Shown here: in pieces, positions 24,060-37,400 of the stretch | How the letters are laid out: each line of letters begins with the position of its first letter | Position numbering within the stretch: the stretch's first letter is position 1 | Assembly: GCA_947247005.1 (NCBI GenBank) | Contig: OX365948.1 | Coordinates: 41,668,601-41,732,600 of the forward strand | Direction of reading: 5' to 3' | Source: Spisula solida | Taxonomy: Eukaryota > Mollusca > Bivalvia > Venerida > Mactridae | Length of the DNA: 64,000 nucleotides | Position numbers and translations under genes: made by a program | The notes under the pieces: generated by a model | Told to the model about the DNA's origin: nothing | What the model saw: only the letters and a program-made list of their open reading frames with translations | Database searches by the model: none

Positions 24060-25473
24060 TTTATTACTGTACTCCATGTTACGTTCAAACAATACCAAAC
24101 ATTAGAAATAAAAATAAACATACTCTAACTACATAGCACTAACATAATCATTCAATGTGTATATACAATGTTGAATTGGATTTCTAAATCATAAAACATT
24201 CTTCATAAATAAAGCTAGGAAATTAAATAAAGCAATTCCATTCTTTTTATCAATGGAACATAATTGGCACTGTTATATATTATATAAATAAGGAATATGA
24301 ACTGTACACTTGTTAAAGTAAAATGATAAATTGATATGATAAAAATGTATGGTTCCATTTGCGCAGACATTTTCTAGCAACAATACAAAAACAAACAACT
24401 ATAAAAAAAACATAAAATCAGCTAAACTAGAGATGTATCACAGTACAACAAGTGATAAATATGATACTGAATGTGTATCCCATAAGGCTTTTGTTGTTTG
24501 TTTGCGTTTTCCTGACAAACAACAAATAATGCATTAGAAAATGCATAACGTAAATGAGTAGGGTAATTATAAACCAATCGTTTGATTACCATCCAAAGCT
24601 TTTAAACAGCAACCTTGAACTTTGACCTCCTGTCCTAGAAATTAAAAATGGGTCATCTACTGATGGTGACCAACCTCCATATAAAGTTTGAAAAACATGG
24701 AAAGTTTTCGACCAAAATTATGGAAAAACTTGTATACAAGAGACTGTTGATTATCATAGAGTAAATAAAAACATCAGCCTGAGGGCAGAATGAAGAATAG
24801 AACATGGATGGATGATAATACATCAGATAGTTTATAAAGGCCTTCATGTTACGCCACCATTCAGTATTACTTTCAACTCATTCATCGCATGTCTTTTATG
24901 TCATCGAAATTGTTTTTTTACGAAATTCGACATAAAACTGACCACCATGTACAATCCTGCAACACAGTATAGCTTTCAACTGGCGAACATACTAGTAAAA
25001 CTCCAAATGAAGCTATAAATTATGACAATTTAATTCTGACCTTCATCATTTCTGTTATCAAATACGTTTACAGCGTAAGGAACTTTAGTATCAGCTGCAT
25101 GATGTTTGTTTTCAATTTCATTAAAATCAGACCCATATTACACTTCACTACTTTAGGCTGGCATAATTAACATAGTTAAAATGGAACAACAGTTAGGATC
25201 TGATTTTAATGAGATTGGATGATTTTAATCAATGCCTTGACACAAACAAATGCACATATTTTTTTCTTTTCAGTTCAGACTTGTACAAATACAAAAAATA
25301 AACATTAAAATGTCACAAGACACATTTGGAATACAGTTTAAAATTGTAATCACCCTGAGGGGCAGCAGCACTTTGCATTGTAAAGCACTTACTAGCTTCA
25401 ATTAAATGTTTCTTGGGCTCTAAATTTGGCGAGGTGGTCTGAATGACACTACATTTCATGTTAAGGAGTTTGG
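24060..25473 (-). other. Probable 3' UTR of the CSPP1-like gene
   Basis: Downstream of the TAG, the minus strand runs AT-rich with no open frame that fits. The first clear AATAAA on this strand that I see is at 24060-24065 (TTTATT on the plus strand), which would give a UTR of about 1.4 kb. A copy of the dispersed 'tgacct...gggtcatcta' repeat lies inside it near 24605-24715. The exact end is a guess. Confidence 0.35.
24605..24715 (+). repeat. Copy of the dispersed tgacct/gggtcatcta repeat
   Basis: Reads 'ccttgaactttgacctcctg', 'gggtcatctactgatggtga', 'ccaacctccatataaagttt', matching the repeat at 6700-7175 in the same order. Confidence 0.55.
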
Positions 25474-25494
25474 CTAATAGCCTCCACCATATCT
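25474..25494 (-). CDS. CSPP1-like gene, terminal coding exon 32
   Basis: After the acceptor TAATTTCAG the frame reads RYGGGY and then TAG. The 21-nt coding end is phase 0 and closes the joined frame of 4,527 nt. The minus strand continues as the likely 3' UTR. Confidence 0.78.
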   Translation of the reverse strand, partial: RYGGGY

Positions 25495-28400
25495 CTGAAA
25501 TTACAAAGTAAAATGCCATGAGAACCGCTAACATGTTCATAACAATAAACAAATTGCTAAATGTGATTATATTAATGTTCATTCTTATAAAAACAACATG
25601 CAATTGACAATTTTTATACATGAGGACAAAGCAATGATAATGCCTCTAGCATAATCAGCCAAACGCTGACATCAAACATATCACAAGGTCAAACCCAAAG
25701 CAGCACCCAACAGAAAAAGAGCGAATGCCATTTTGGAATGTAGGAGTATACAATACATACCTGTTCAGGCGCTCCACCACGTTCTCTGCTTTCAGCAAGT
25801 CGGCCCTGATACTCCGGGTCATCATACCGTCTGCAAATGTCATGTAAATATTTGATTTTCACTTAAAAACTTAATAATGAGAAATGACGCAATCAAATTT
25901 AGAAAACCTTAACCTGATGTAGAATGTTTAATGCAAACAAGGTCATCGGAATGTTTCCTTACTTTATGCACAATAATACTCTGACAAACATATATTGCAA
26001 CTACTTCTAATAGAATGATTGAATCATACGTTTTCTCTTAAAACTAGTATTTATAGAGAATAGTTAACCTTCGACTGGCTTCCTCTCTGCGTTTCTCATC
26101 CAACATTTGTTGATACTGGTCCGTTGGTGGTTGTGATTTCATAGGTGAAGATCGACCACGATCTGTAGACTGAAGAAAGAAATAACAGTATTTCAGTTGA
26201 CAATTTATGTAATCCATGTAATTTACAATAATCAAAATACGGCACTAATGACACATTGGACATCACTTAACAATAATATATAAACATTGAATATTTTGCA
26301 GATGATACATTACGAAGTAATATTAACAAGATACATCTAGCTATTATTCAGAGGTGCAAACTGTAAATAAAAGGTATTGGATACATCTGTAAATCATTCC
26401 TTCTAAACGTATATAACACCTTCCCAATGACCTGTCTAGTCATTAATTTCCTTTATGAACAATTCCTGCAAAACATGGTAACTTTTTATACACCTCTAAA
26501 TATTAGCAACTACAGTGGGACTTACATTTGGCAATGTCTCACGTGCCCAGTTAGGCCTTCCCGTTATCTTTTCCTTTCCTGCATATTGCTGTAATATAAC
26601 GAATCATAATTAAAATCCAGAGAAAGAAAACAAAAACCATAAATCATAACACCAAACATGACAGGCAGCACTACATGCTTCCAAAACAAAAACGATAATC
26701 ACCGCAGAATTACCAACAAAATACAACGCCAATATGTAGAACATGGCAATCTAAAAGTAACACACATCACACCACACTTAAGACAAGACAATTACCTCAG
26801 AACTCTGTAAAGGTAATAACAAGAAAGACGATTAAGAGAGGAACATACAGAGCAGATACAACCTACAAAGCATACATCATTATTAACAAATTCAGCAAGA
26901 TGTGAATTTAAGGTACAGTAGAGCCGTGCGTTCATATATTTAGTTTAATTATTTTTGGTCTGTCATTTGTACATAAACATATTATATCAAAACATATTTT
27001 TATTGTTTTCAACATTTTAATTGGACATAATTAAGGAATAGAAAATCAATATCTTATCCGCTAAACTACACATTACGAAAGTACATAAAAATCTGTGAAA
27101 TGATGAAATTATTAAGAGACATTGCAATGTTTATGTACACAGATAACATACCTAAAAAAACGTAGCATGTACATGTCACATTAAAAACTCGGACAGATAA
27201 CAAAGGGCAGCTTTTTATGTTTTATGATATTTCTATTGAATATTAAAGTAAAAGGCAAATTAGTTTGTAAATTAACTTTGTTAAAACTAAAACTATTGTA
27301 TACCTATAATACCTATTGTACTTCAGTAATCATATTGCATATAACGACTACCTGATATTTTCAAAGAAAGAGACTGACAGAGACTGTACAAATGTTAGAC
27401 CAAAATAAATATGCCAGATTATGACAGATACGTATAAGCAGACCATATACATAGGCATCCCTGACATAAATATGCCAGACGTACCAATGCTGATAGAAAA
27501 TTGTCAGCCTGAATTACAATTAGTCAAACATGTAAGTTGTACGACAGTATTTTCAGACCAACACAATTTTGAAACAACCTGAAACAATTAGCTCGGATAC
27601 CAATCGTACCTCATTATATTCACGCTGTCTTTCTTTGTTTAATACATCACTTCTATTACCATGGTCACCTAATCCCTGGAATAAACCCCCATATGGTCCA
27701 GCGGCTGTATCAACAAACTCGTGACGACGATCTGGATTCTTTCCTTTTTGCTATCAGAATCAACGAGAATAAATGTACATCATTATTACGCTAAAACATT
27801 TTCAACATTCTATGTGGTAAAAAGTTCAAAATACAGCTGTCTTTGCATAGTTCCAGTTTATTTTTGCATTATTTTACTGTAAACAAGCTTAACAAACGTT
27901 AACATGAACAATTACAATGTTTTACTACAAATTACAAATTCATTTGCTAATTCTATTTCATTTATAATAGAATTACGAACACAACCTTCGTTACTAACTA
28001 CAAAGTAGAAAGCCTAATTATATTGGAAATAATGAAAGAATCACGACACAAACGTGTGCCTACAAAGGCTGAAAAATAAAACAATGCAGTTATGTGGTTC
28101 ATAGCCATTATACCAATAAAATTAATCAAAATTGGAATACACTATTAGGCAAAAATTCCCAGATTATCATCCCTCCCCTTACCGTACTCTTCAAAAAGTT
28201 AATGAAAAATCGCATAGTAATAACATACACTTCAAGCCTTCTTGACATTTTATTTATTTTCTTTAAGATTGCTAAAATGGTTCAAATATACTAAAATAAG
28301 GATACTAGTTCACTCGAGAACAGACTACAATGTTTTTAAATAAACAATTTTTACGCGTTCCAATTTTAAGAAATAACTTTGGTGACAATCCAGCAATTAA

Positions 28401-31400
28401 ATAATACTATATTTATGCTCACTTAATTAATCAAGCACCATTAATAAATATTGAAATAAAGAATTGAACTGTTAGTAAAATAAAACAATTAGTAGGTTTG
28501 CTGTATACAAAATCAAAATTAAATATAGGATACGAAGCAGTTATGTAAATGAGTATAATTGCAAAACAAAAATCAACGTTAGTAAAAAAATGAATAATTA
28601 TGTAAAATATAATCAATAAAGAATATTGTTAGTGTAACACACACTTCATCAATTCGAGAACCGTATAAAAACTATCGCAGCGACAAAAATGTCAAACTTC
28701 AACAAATGATTATTGTTTTAATTAAACAACACGCAAACACAGCAAGAAAGCTTAATACGAGCCCCTTAGCAAATAAAACAACACTTGTATGAAACAAACG
28801 TGTCAGAACAACTGATGATTATGATTTGACTGTTTGTAAATGATGGAATGTATTGGCAGTTACCATATAACTATCTAAGGAAAATAGATTTACGCTGTAA
28901 ATATAATATACAAATGTACAAGTGTAAGGAAAATACTCAATATAAACTACATAACCTTGATTACTGAATCATGCAACATTCTTCTAAAACGACTACAACA
29001 AGTTGTAAGTTTTTGTCTATTGTTATGGTATATGCATTACAAAACATAAATTGTATGGTTGTATATGTTGATACAATCTAGTTATATGTTAAACATTCAG
29101 TAACACACAGCTGCATGCAGGCGCTTACATCATACGGGGCTACCTGCGCCTTGTGATGTTCATAGTCCCGTTTCCGTTCTTCGCGTAAAGTACGCTTGCG
29201 CTGGTCTACATCAGAACCCAGGTATGCGACAATGGGCTTTTCAGCCACAGCAACAGTGGGGTAAACATAATTGTCATAGGGATTTCGTAGCTCCTTTTTC
29301 CTCTACAAATGACAGGATTTCTATGTATAGAGTAGCTAAACAAGTATCACATGGGCATTCTTTCTATCTATAGAAGTCCTATAAAATGTTACTGAAAATA
29401 ATGTATGTGTATATTTAACAAAATGTCTTCAAATAAAAATAACAGGTAAAGTACAAGTATACTATACTATACATATAACATAATATGTCTATACTAGACC
29501 GTACCCAGGGATATCGTGTTCAACATAAAGGTCAGTGAACATCAATGTTAATAGAAACAAGAATGTCAATTGATTGGATAAGGAAGAACATTCATTTTTA
29601 TTTTTTGAGAGAAAAAAAAACAGGGCCAAATTAAGTAATTTGTGAAACTTATCCTTTAAATCGTGCTCAAGGAAAAACCCTACAATACATGACAGAATAC
29701 ATAAGAAAATATTCTAATATGTTCAACACAACGTAATAAACATTAATGCTATACTTACTGAAACAAGATTACATCATATAGACAGTATATAAATTCAATT
29801 TAACTCAATTAGAACATGTTGCACTGCACCACAAGATTAAAGAAAAAGTTAGCATTAACATCGAAATGAGAACACTAATGTAAATATGAGCATGCAACAA
29901 AAAATTAAATGATACAGTATAAGTCACCTGAAATGAATTAGTTGATAATACTAAAATGATTACATGACCATGCAGTGTATATTCTTTCAATACAGTTAAC
30001 AATTCACAGTTATTCAATGTAACAACATACATTGGTTGTACAGCTACTAATAGCAAACGAAATAAAAATACACTCGTACATATGTTTGAAACACGTAGAC
30101 TATACAATGATCACTTTATTCACAAACTAGTATATGATATTATGGTGTTAACAAATTAGATGTGTATTCGCAACACTACGCATGCAGCTGGTACCTTCTC
30201 CGTGTATGTACGTAAATCTTTATTTCTTTCCACTCTATACTTTAGTTGTTCTTGATCATATTGTCCCATGTAATTAACTAAAGGAGTTTCAGCAGAGGCG
30301 ACATGAGGCATCAGGTTTTCCTTAACCATTGTGCGTGGTGTCCAATGCTTTTGCTAAATGCAAAATCAGAAAATTTAATTAAACTAGTCTAGACGTTGGT
30401 AGTGTTTCTAATTTTAAAAAGCTTATGTTTGGAGCTGGTACAAGTATTCGTAAATTTTCTTCCGGTATAATTTCAACTTAAACTACATGTAATAATGAAA
30501 AAAAAAATAAAGTGAAATGAAGATGACTCGAGGTTACAGGTCTGGCATATCGTTTTTCAAAGACAAAAATACTCTTACACAAAGACAAACGTAATATGTT
30601 AAATTCTCTGCTCCAAATAAAAAACAATGAATGTCTTCGCTCCAAATACCTGTTCAATATTAAAATCTTTGAAGTCTTTCCTCCTTTCTTGCAACACCTT
30701 CTGTTTTGTGTCTTTCTCATAGGCACCCATGGCCTGGATCAGTGGTGTTTCTTCTCGAGCGATGTTTGGAGCAGTGCTTATCAGAAGATGTCTACTGGCA
30801 TCATTAGCTTTTACCTGACATGATTGGCGCGATATATTACACACTAGCGTTATTATTCAAATAAATATTATATATTATATGCACAAATATACTTAAAAAA
30901 ATTATAAATCTACTCTTTAACATGTTTATAATTTTCTCTTTACGTCCAAGTCATATTGTTCGCTTTATCGTATTGCTCTATCAAATCAAAAATATGTTGC
31001 AAAAAGTGCATGGTTCGAATATGGTATCTACTTTGTGATAATCACAATACATGAAGAATGTGAGTTCAACGTAAATATGAGATCTAGTTTAAACCAAACT
31101 TTACACCACTAATCATTTGTGGACTTAGAATTTAATGACAAAATTACAACCTAAACAATTTCGAAACAAAAAATAATAATTTGAAATAATAGAACAATTG
31201 TCGGAACAATTTCATGAGACAAGTTTGAACTGAAAGGTTTTCGTCAGACGTGATTGGTTAAGCGTTTTTGAATTAGACAAGTAATACCTTGTCCATATAA
31301 GACTTGAAGTCTTTTTTCCGGTCATCACCAAGTTTCCTACGGAAGTCTTCGTACCTTCCCATGACGTGAATCATAGGATTGTTGTATTCATAACTTCTCC

Positions 31401-34400
31401 TCAGTGGTTCTGGTGGGGCCGTAGATGGTGGCATATCTAGACCCATCTTTGTAGCAAGTTTTAATATCAATAACACATTTTATAATACATAGAACACATA
31501 GCCAATTAAAAGTAAAGTTCACATGGTAAAGCAACAAAACAAATCTTACTTATACTATTCTGTATTAGAGCTTATAAGTTAATTAAATTGACAAGGCATG
31601 GCTAATAGCAAAATTACCATTTTGCAAAGGGTCATGGTGCTGCCTAGATTCTTCGTTAGTTGCGTAGCACAAATACAACTCAGACAAAATAAGTTATTGA
31701 TTAATACGCTCTTCAATTCAATTTTTTACATTTTCTCTATCTTTATTGAAAGTATGCAATAGTTAATACGACGTTACAAATAATGACAATAGATTTATTG
31801 AGCGTTTTTATTTGATTGAATTTTGTTTTGGATTAAACTCCTCATAACGACATTTCGTGAGAGCGTCGAAAACAATTACTGGCCATACAAAAATATTTAA
31901 ACCTTTTGTTAACAAAAAACACTCATTTGATTACAAGTTAACAAAAGTGTTCCATGTATTTTGTTTTTAGTGTGCAAAACATATTTACTTTAATTCCTAA
32001 CTCAAAATACATGCTAATTAGACAAACAGGGATACAATAAAAACATAAAAATATATGTTTGACAAATGCATAAGGCGATACAGAAAAACAATACATGCAA
32101 GTTTGTTATGCGAAGATATTTAGTAACTGAATTGTTGTCAGAAGGTTGTAAAACATAATTAGTTATAATGTCAAACATTACACCAGCATGAAGCAAGTTT
32201 TAGCATATCACAGTTTTTCAATAATTAAATCTAATACAGTCGTTCCAAAAAGATGAACCTCTAATACATAATTAGTCAACATCAAACCATTAGAATTTAA
32301 TGTTTGAATGTAGAAACAAGGGGGGGGGGGGGTGATGGTCATAATTGTAATGCTCGTTCGAGACAATATGCCGTAAAAGCCATAGACTTCAAACAATCAA
32401 TGGGAGAAGAAGCAATTCAGTAGAGAAAGGGGGCGAGTTGTAGAGAAGTAAAATTCACATGAGAGTTCCTCCCTGCACATATCTCAGGGCAACACAAGCA
32501 AGCTATTGACATTAAGGGTGTGTAAATTGCTTAGGACAGCCCCTTGTAATGTCTAAGGGCGTCAGGGCAAATATTCAACCTTCAAACTATAAGGCCGAGA
32601 CAAATAGCGAGCAGTATAAAAAGATAATACCAATTCGGAAAGGCAAGGCAGCACTTAACAGAAACAGCGGAGTGAAAGACGTAACAAAGAGGAAAAAGCC
32701 TATATGTTCAGGGTACTATAAAATTATACCGGGAGGTGTGGAACAATACCAGGACCCTATACACAAAACCTCAGTGAAGGAATCATTTAAGAGATATTGA
32801 TGCAGCTTTCCCAAAAAATTATCCATAGAAAAAAAGTAAACAACTTGAACTGTCAGTGAATGCACTAATGTTAAAAAAGATTCAACAGCTAGCTAACACA
32901 CCCAATCACTGTTATGGTCAGTAATGTTCAAAATTCATGTATAAACAAAAGGCAGCAACTAATCGATAAAGCTTTCATACAGCTACAAATTAAACATTAT
33001 ACACAAAGTTTGGTTGTGGCATATATCGGGCAGCCTAATATTGACCCCAGTAAATGACTTCATTGTGAATGAGTCAGCACAAAAAAGCAAGACACACAAT
33101 TGCCGTCATGAGCACTGTTGTGCAGGCAAATTAAAGATAAAACAATCCCAATTAACTTTATTTTTAGTATATTCTAATAAGAATTATACTATGATTAAAC
33201 AGTAACTATACATTAAATGTCATAGAAGCAAAGCATAGAAATCAATGTTTGCTTGACCCAACTGAGGGAAAGGCTAACAATTGTTTCTTTGTTAATTCAG
33301 CAGATATAACTGTAAATATTAAACAATGCAAACATCAAACTGGCACATAATCTGTTAGATGACACATCATATTGTACCAATGTGATGAACTAGACTAAAT
33401 CATATCACAATTACTCTATGGATGCCAGACCCTGTTACCTCTCGTCTTTTCTGCATAGTATCAACAAATTCTCGTTTCCTCTGCTGATCGTACATTTGTC
33501 GTACATTATCATACTCTCCTTTCCTAACTAACAGTGCGCCTCGGCCAGGCGGTTCAGGCCAAGAATGATTAGGTGGAGTCTTCAACTAATGGAAAGGAAA
33601 TGTATTGCAAAATAAGCTAAATAATTAACATATTATTAAGCTTAAGAAAGAGTACAAATATACCAGCAAACTGCATGTACTACTGAAAAACACAGGTATA
33701 AACATGCGCAAGTCAAAAATTCAATGGACTGAATCCATAGAATTCAATAACAAAATTTTACAGAACGCATGCAAAACTTTCTTTTGAAAAAAACGTAAAA
33801 TTATCTAACAAATTAATTAAATTAGAACACACATAACATTAATTTACAAACATAGATAAGAAATTAATTGCTGAAGAATAACTTACTAATAACATTAATT
33901 AACAATATAAGTATAATATATTAGTAACTACCATTAACAAGCACAAATAATCAGACATTCCACGTTCAATCCATAAATATAATTATTTAACTAATCCGTG
34001 TCACTCTTTTATGTAGCAAAGCACAGATTTAATAGTTTCATGTATTATTGCAATCAATAAATAAAAAGCTTAATAACGCCACATACTAGACAACTTGGAA
34101 AAACGAAGAATTATATGCAGATGGCAATACGTAGATTTAATTGAACACAAAATAATAGTTAAACTAATATGTGAACACCATTGATAAAGTAGATCAATGT
34201 TCTAAAAACATAATACATACATACCAACTTAACAAAACAGACACAAGTCTCAGATAACGTATAATCAACACTTAAATAAATTGTTTGTTAGTTCAAAAAA
34301 CAAAAATAACTGCAACCAATAACCCAGGTCACACACAACACCTCGTTTGTACCTGACTTATGTAACTATTGTATTCTTTTTGTCTCTCAGCTCTTAGTTC

Positions 34401-37400
34401 ACGCTGTTTGCTTTGAACAGCATCGTCTCCGTGTAACTCTAGGACACCAGTGTTATCGAAATTCCAATCACGTTTACGAGTCTCACCAGCTTTCTGAAGT
34501 TGGCAAAGTTACTGATATTGACCTACATTATTGACAACACTTAAAAACCGCTTCATTCTATACAAATTAAATCTAAACATGCTAACTGTATTGTTGAAAT
34601 CGAAAGCTGAAATGTAGAACAATTAATATTAAAGCTATAACTACTATTTAAGATGATAACAAATGACGAATAAAATTTGACGTTGAAATGCAATTTGTTC
34701 TGCACCGTATGACCTGAAAACTGCATACGAAGCAAACACGTCACCAAACCACTAGAGCCCATGAAACATCTAATACAATACATCCGAGAACAAACAACCA
34801 ATGAAAACAACCACTAAAGTTTTAAAAACCAATGGTGATATGATAGAAAATCAAAATGTGGAACTAGCAAAACACCAAGAGTAGAAAAACAAACCAACAA
34901 TTCAGTTAAGTAGAGAAAAATGAAACAGTTAACGTGAATACTAAGGATGATGCTATTGTTGCCACCACAATCCAGGATAGAAAACACTATTGTCAGTTTG
35001 TGCAGGTGGAATTTTTACCGTGTCCACAAGCTGATTGTATTCTTCATTTCTTTGTTTACGCAGGAATTTTCTCCAAGCTTCATGATGTTGCTGCCCTATA
35101 GGCAAGCCTGACTCCACATCGGTAGGAATGTCTATTGACCTCGAGCGTGCTGGTTCATGCTGTTAGCAAATGACAAAATGATGCTAAATTTCTTGTCTCA
35201 CTTTTGTCTGGTTAATTGATGTTTTCTTCACTTTTCTTTACTTATTCGACAATTTTTGTTTGGCAAAAATGATGTTAAATATCTTCTCTATGGAACTTTA
35301 GACCAATTCATTTAATTTTATTCACTTTTTATAACTTAATTTATTGCGAATGTTCCATTGTAAAAATATTTGGTATTTTTAAGCAAAATATGGTATTTAC
35401 AGCCGATTTGAGAAAAAATCAATATATAATTACATTTTGTTTTGTTAAATTTGATTTTAAATTAAAAAAAAAATTGAACATAAGCTAGCTAGCAGAATTT
35501 GACATTCACTCAATGCTTGTTACCTCATTCTTAAACTTTTGATATTCGTTTTTCCTTTCATCATCCAGCATTTTTCTTTTTTCATCATGAAAATTGTCAT
35601 TTCCTAAATAGAAGGACGTCTTTTCTACTCTATCATTGTCCGGTTCACTGCGTGTACTTCTAGAGGTGTTTTTGCCATATTTCTATGAACAATATATTTC
35701 AATAAATATTTTGTTTACTTTCTAGGAACTTACGAACAATTCAATTGTAACTATATTTTGAAATTGCTTCTTTTACTTTTAAATTGCGTTTGAACATATA
35801 ACTAAAGTAATAGTAGCAGGACAAAACCAACAATCATAAATAAATCATTGAATGTTAGATGTTAATGTAGATCAGAACATTACAATAAACATATTACATA
35901 AATTTTCCAAATCAAACCAAGTATGTCAAACAATGTATTTAACAATCTACTTAACGGGTTACACATGTATTTTACATCACATTAAATATTGTCCATTTAA
36001 GGTGCTATATGTTAGCATATATACGAGTACTGCAAGAGTGATGGTACATGGATAAGTATTAGCTAATATGCTTGGAATAATACAATGCATCAATGGGCAA
36101 TGTAAATGGAACAAAGCCTGCATACAAGATGGCAATGTCCTGTGCCAATTGCTATGTATCAAATTGATAGTGAATCTATAAATATTATTTGCCGCGATGT
36201 TACTTTCACCTCACTTCGGATACAGACAAACACCAGATTTACCACCCAACACCCAGACGTGGTGTCTATACCTTTTGCAAAAAGTCATTGTATTCTCGAT
36301 TTCTTTGATGTTCCATAGCTTTTTGAACGTGTTCATAATGTTGCGGCCCAATGGGCAACCCTTGCTGATGAGGTGGAGTAGGAGGATTGTCTCGAGAACT
36401 ACGCTGAAAATTGTGAACAAACAACAGTATGTTTGTATATGTTTGCTACCAGTTTCATCAATTTGAAAGCAAATACAGGCCAGCTACTCAACACATATTA
36501 AATTAGCAAGACAAGGCAAACTGCTCGAAACATTTTAGTCTACTTAAAAAAGTGGCAATAAACATATTTTTAAGACTTTAGTGCATGATTTATGTTTTTA
36601 ACCTTAGTTTAAACATACTTTATTACCAACAACAACCCAAAATGCAAATAAGTTAAGCCACAGTTCCAAAATTTAAATGTTTCAGCTCATCCCATAATTT
36701 GCAAACCTTTAGCAATGGCTGATTCAAAACAGTTGGATTTAGAGAGGTTGAATGAGATATGTATTATGAGGAGAGAACAATGATGAAGTTAATGGGAAGA
36801 AGAATGATGCCTCTTTTCACCACAACACTGCATTTTGTGCTCTGTTCGTACCTGTCCAATTCGCCCAGTATGAATGAGTTTATTATATTCCTTGTTTCTT
36901 TCTTCTTCAAATACTGGTCTTATGAGGTCATACTGACCAACAGGGAGACTTAAATTTGTAGCCTTAGGTGTCATACCTCGGTTCTTCACTTCTGGTCGCT
37001 ATTTAAAATAAATGGATGTTTAAGGAAGACCCTTTCAATAATAATAGTGTAGCCTCATTGACTTAAATTGAAGTGAAACATAACGGTTGTTATTCAAGTT
37101 ATGTCTATTTCTTATAGTTTTAGGTTTATGTATACTCCTTTAATATGGAATGAGTACATTGACTTCAAAAGTATTTGCATACACACATGTACTTATATAA
37201 TGTAAGCTAAGTCTATAAGAGAACAGTGGAGTTTCTAATTGTCAAATGTATGTTATTTATGTTATTCTATCAAATTGCTAAGGAATTGCATAAACATGTG
37301 TCTTTTACATTTAAGCTTCATAAAACAATCCATGAATAACATCATACTGAATATTTATTTATACCAAACATGAGAAAAAAATCCAGTATGTGCTTCGTGT

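Noticed and set aside
32549..32800. 83-codon plus frame
   Set aside because: It covers the dispersed repeat copy at 32.6 kb, and a similar frame at 18.4 kb is only shared in that repeat core.
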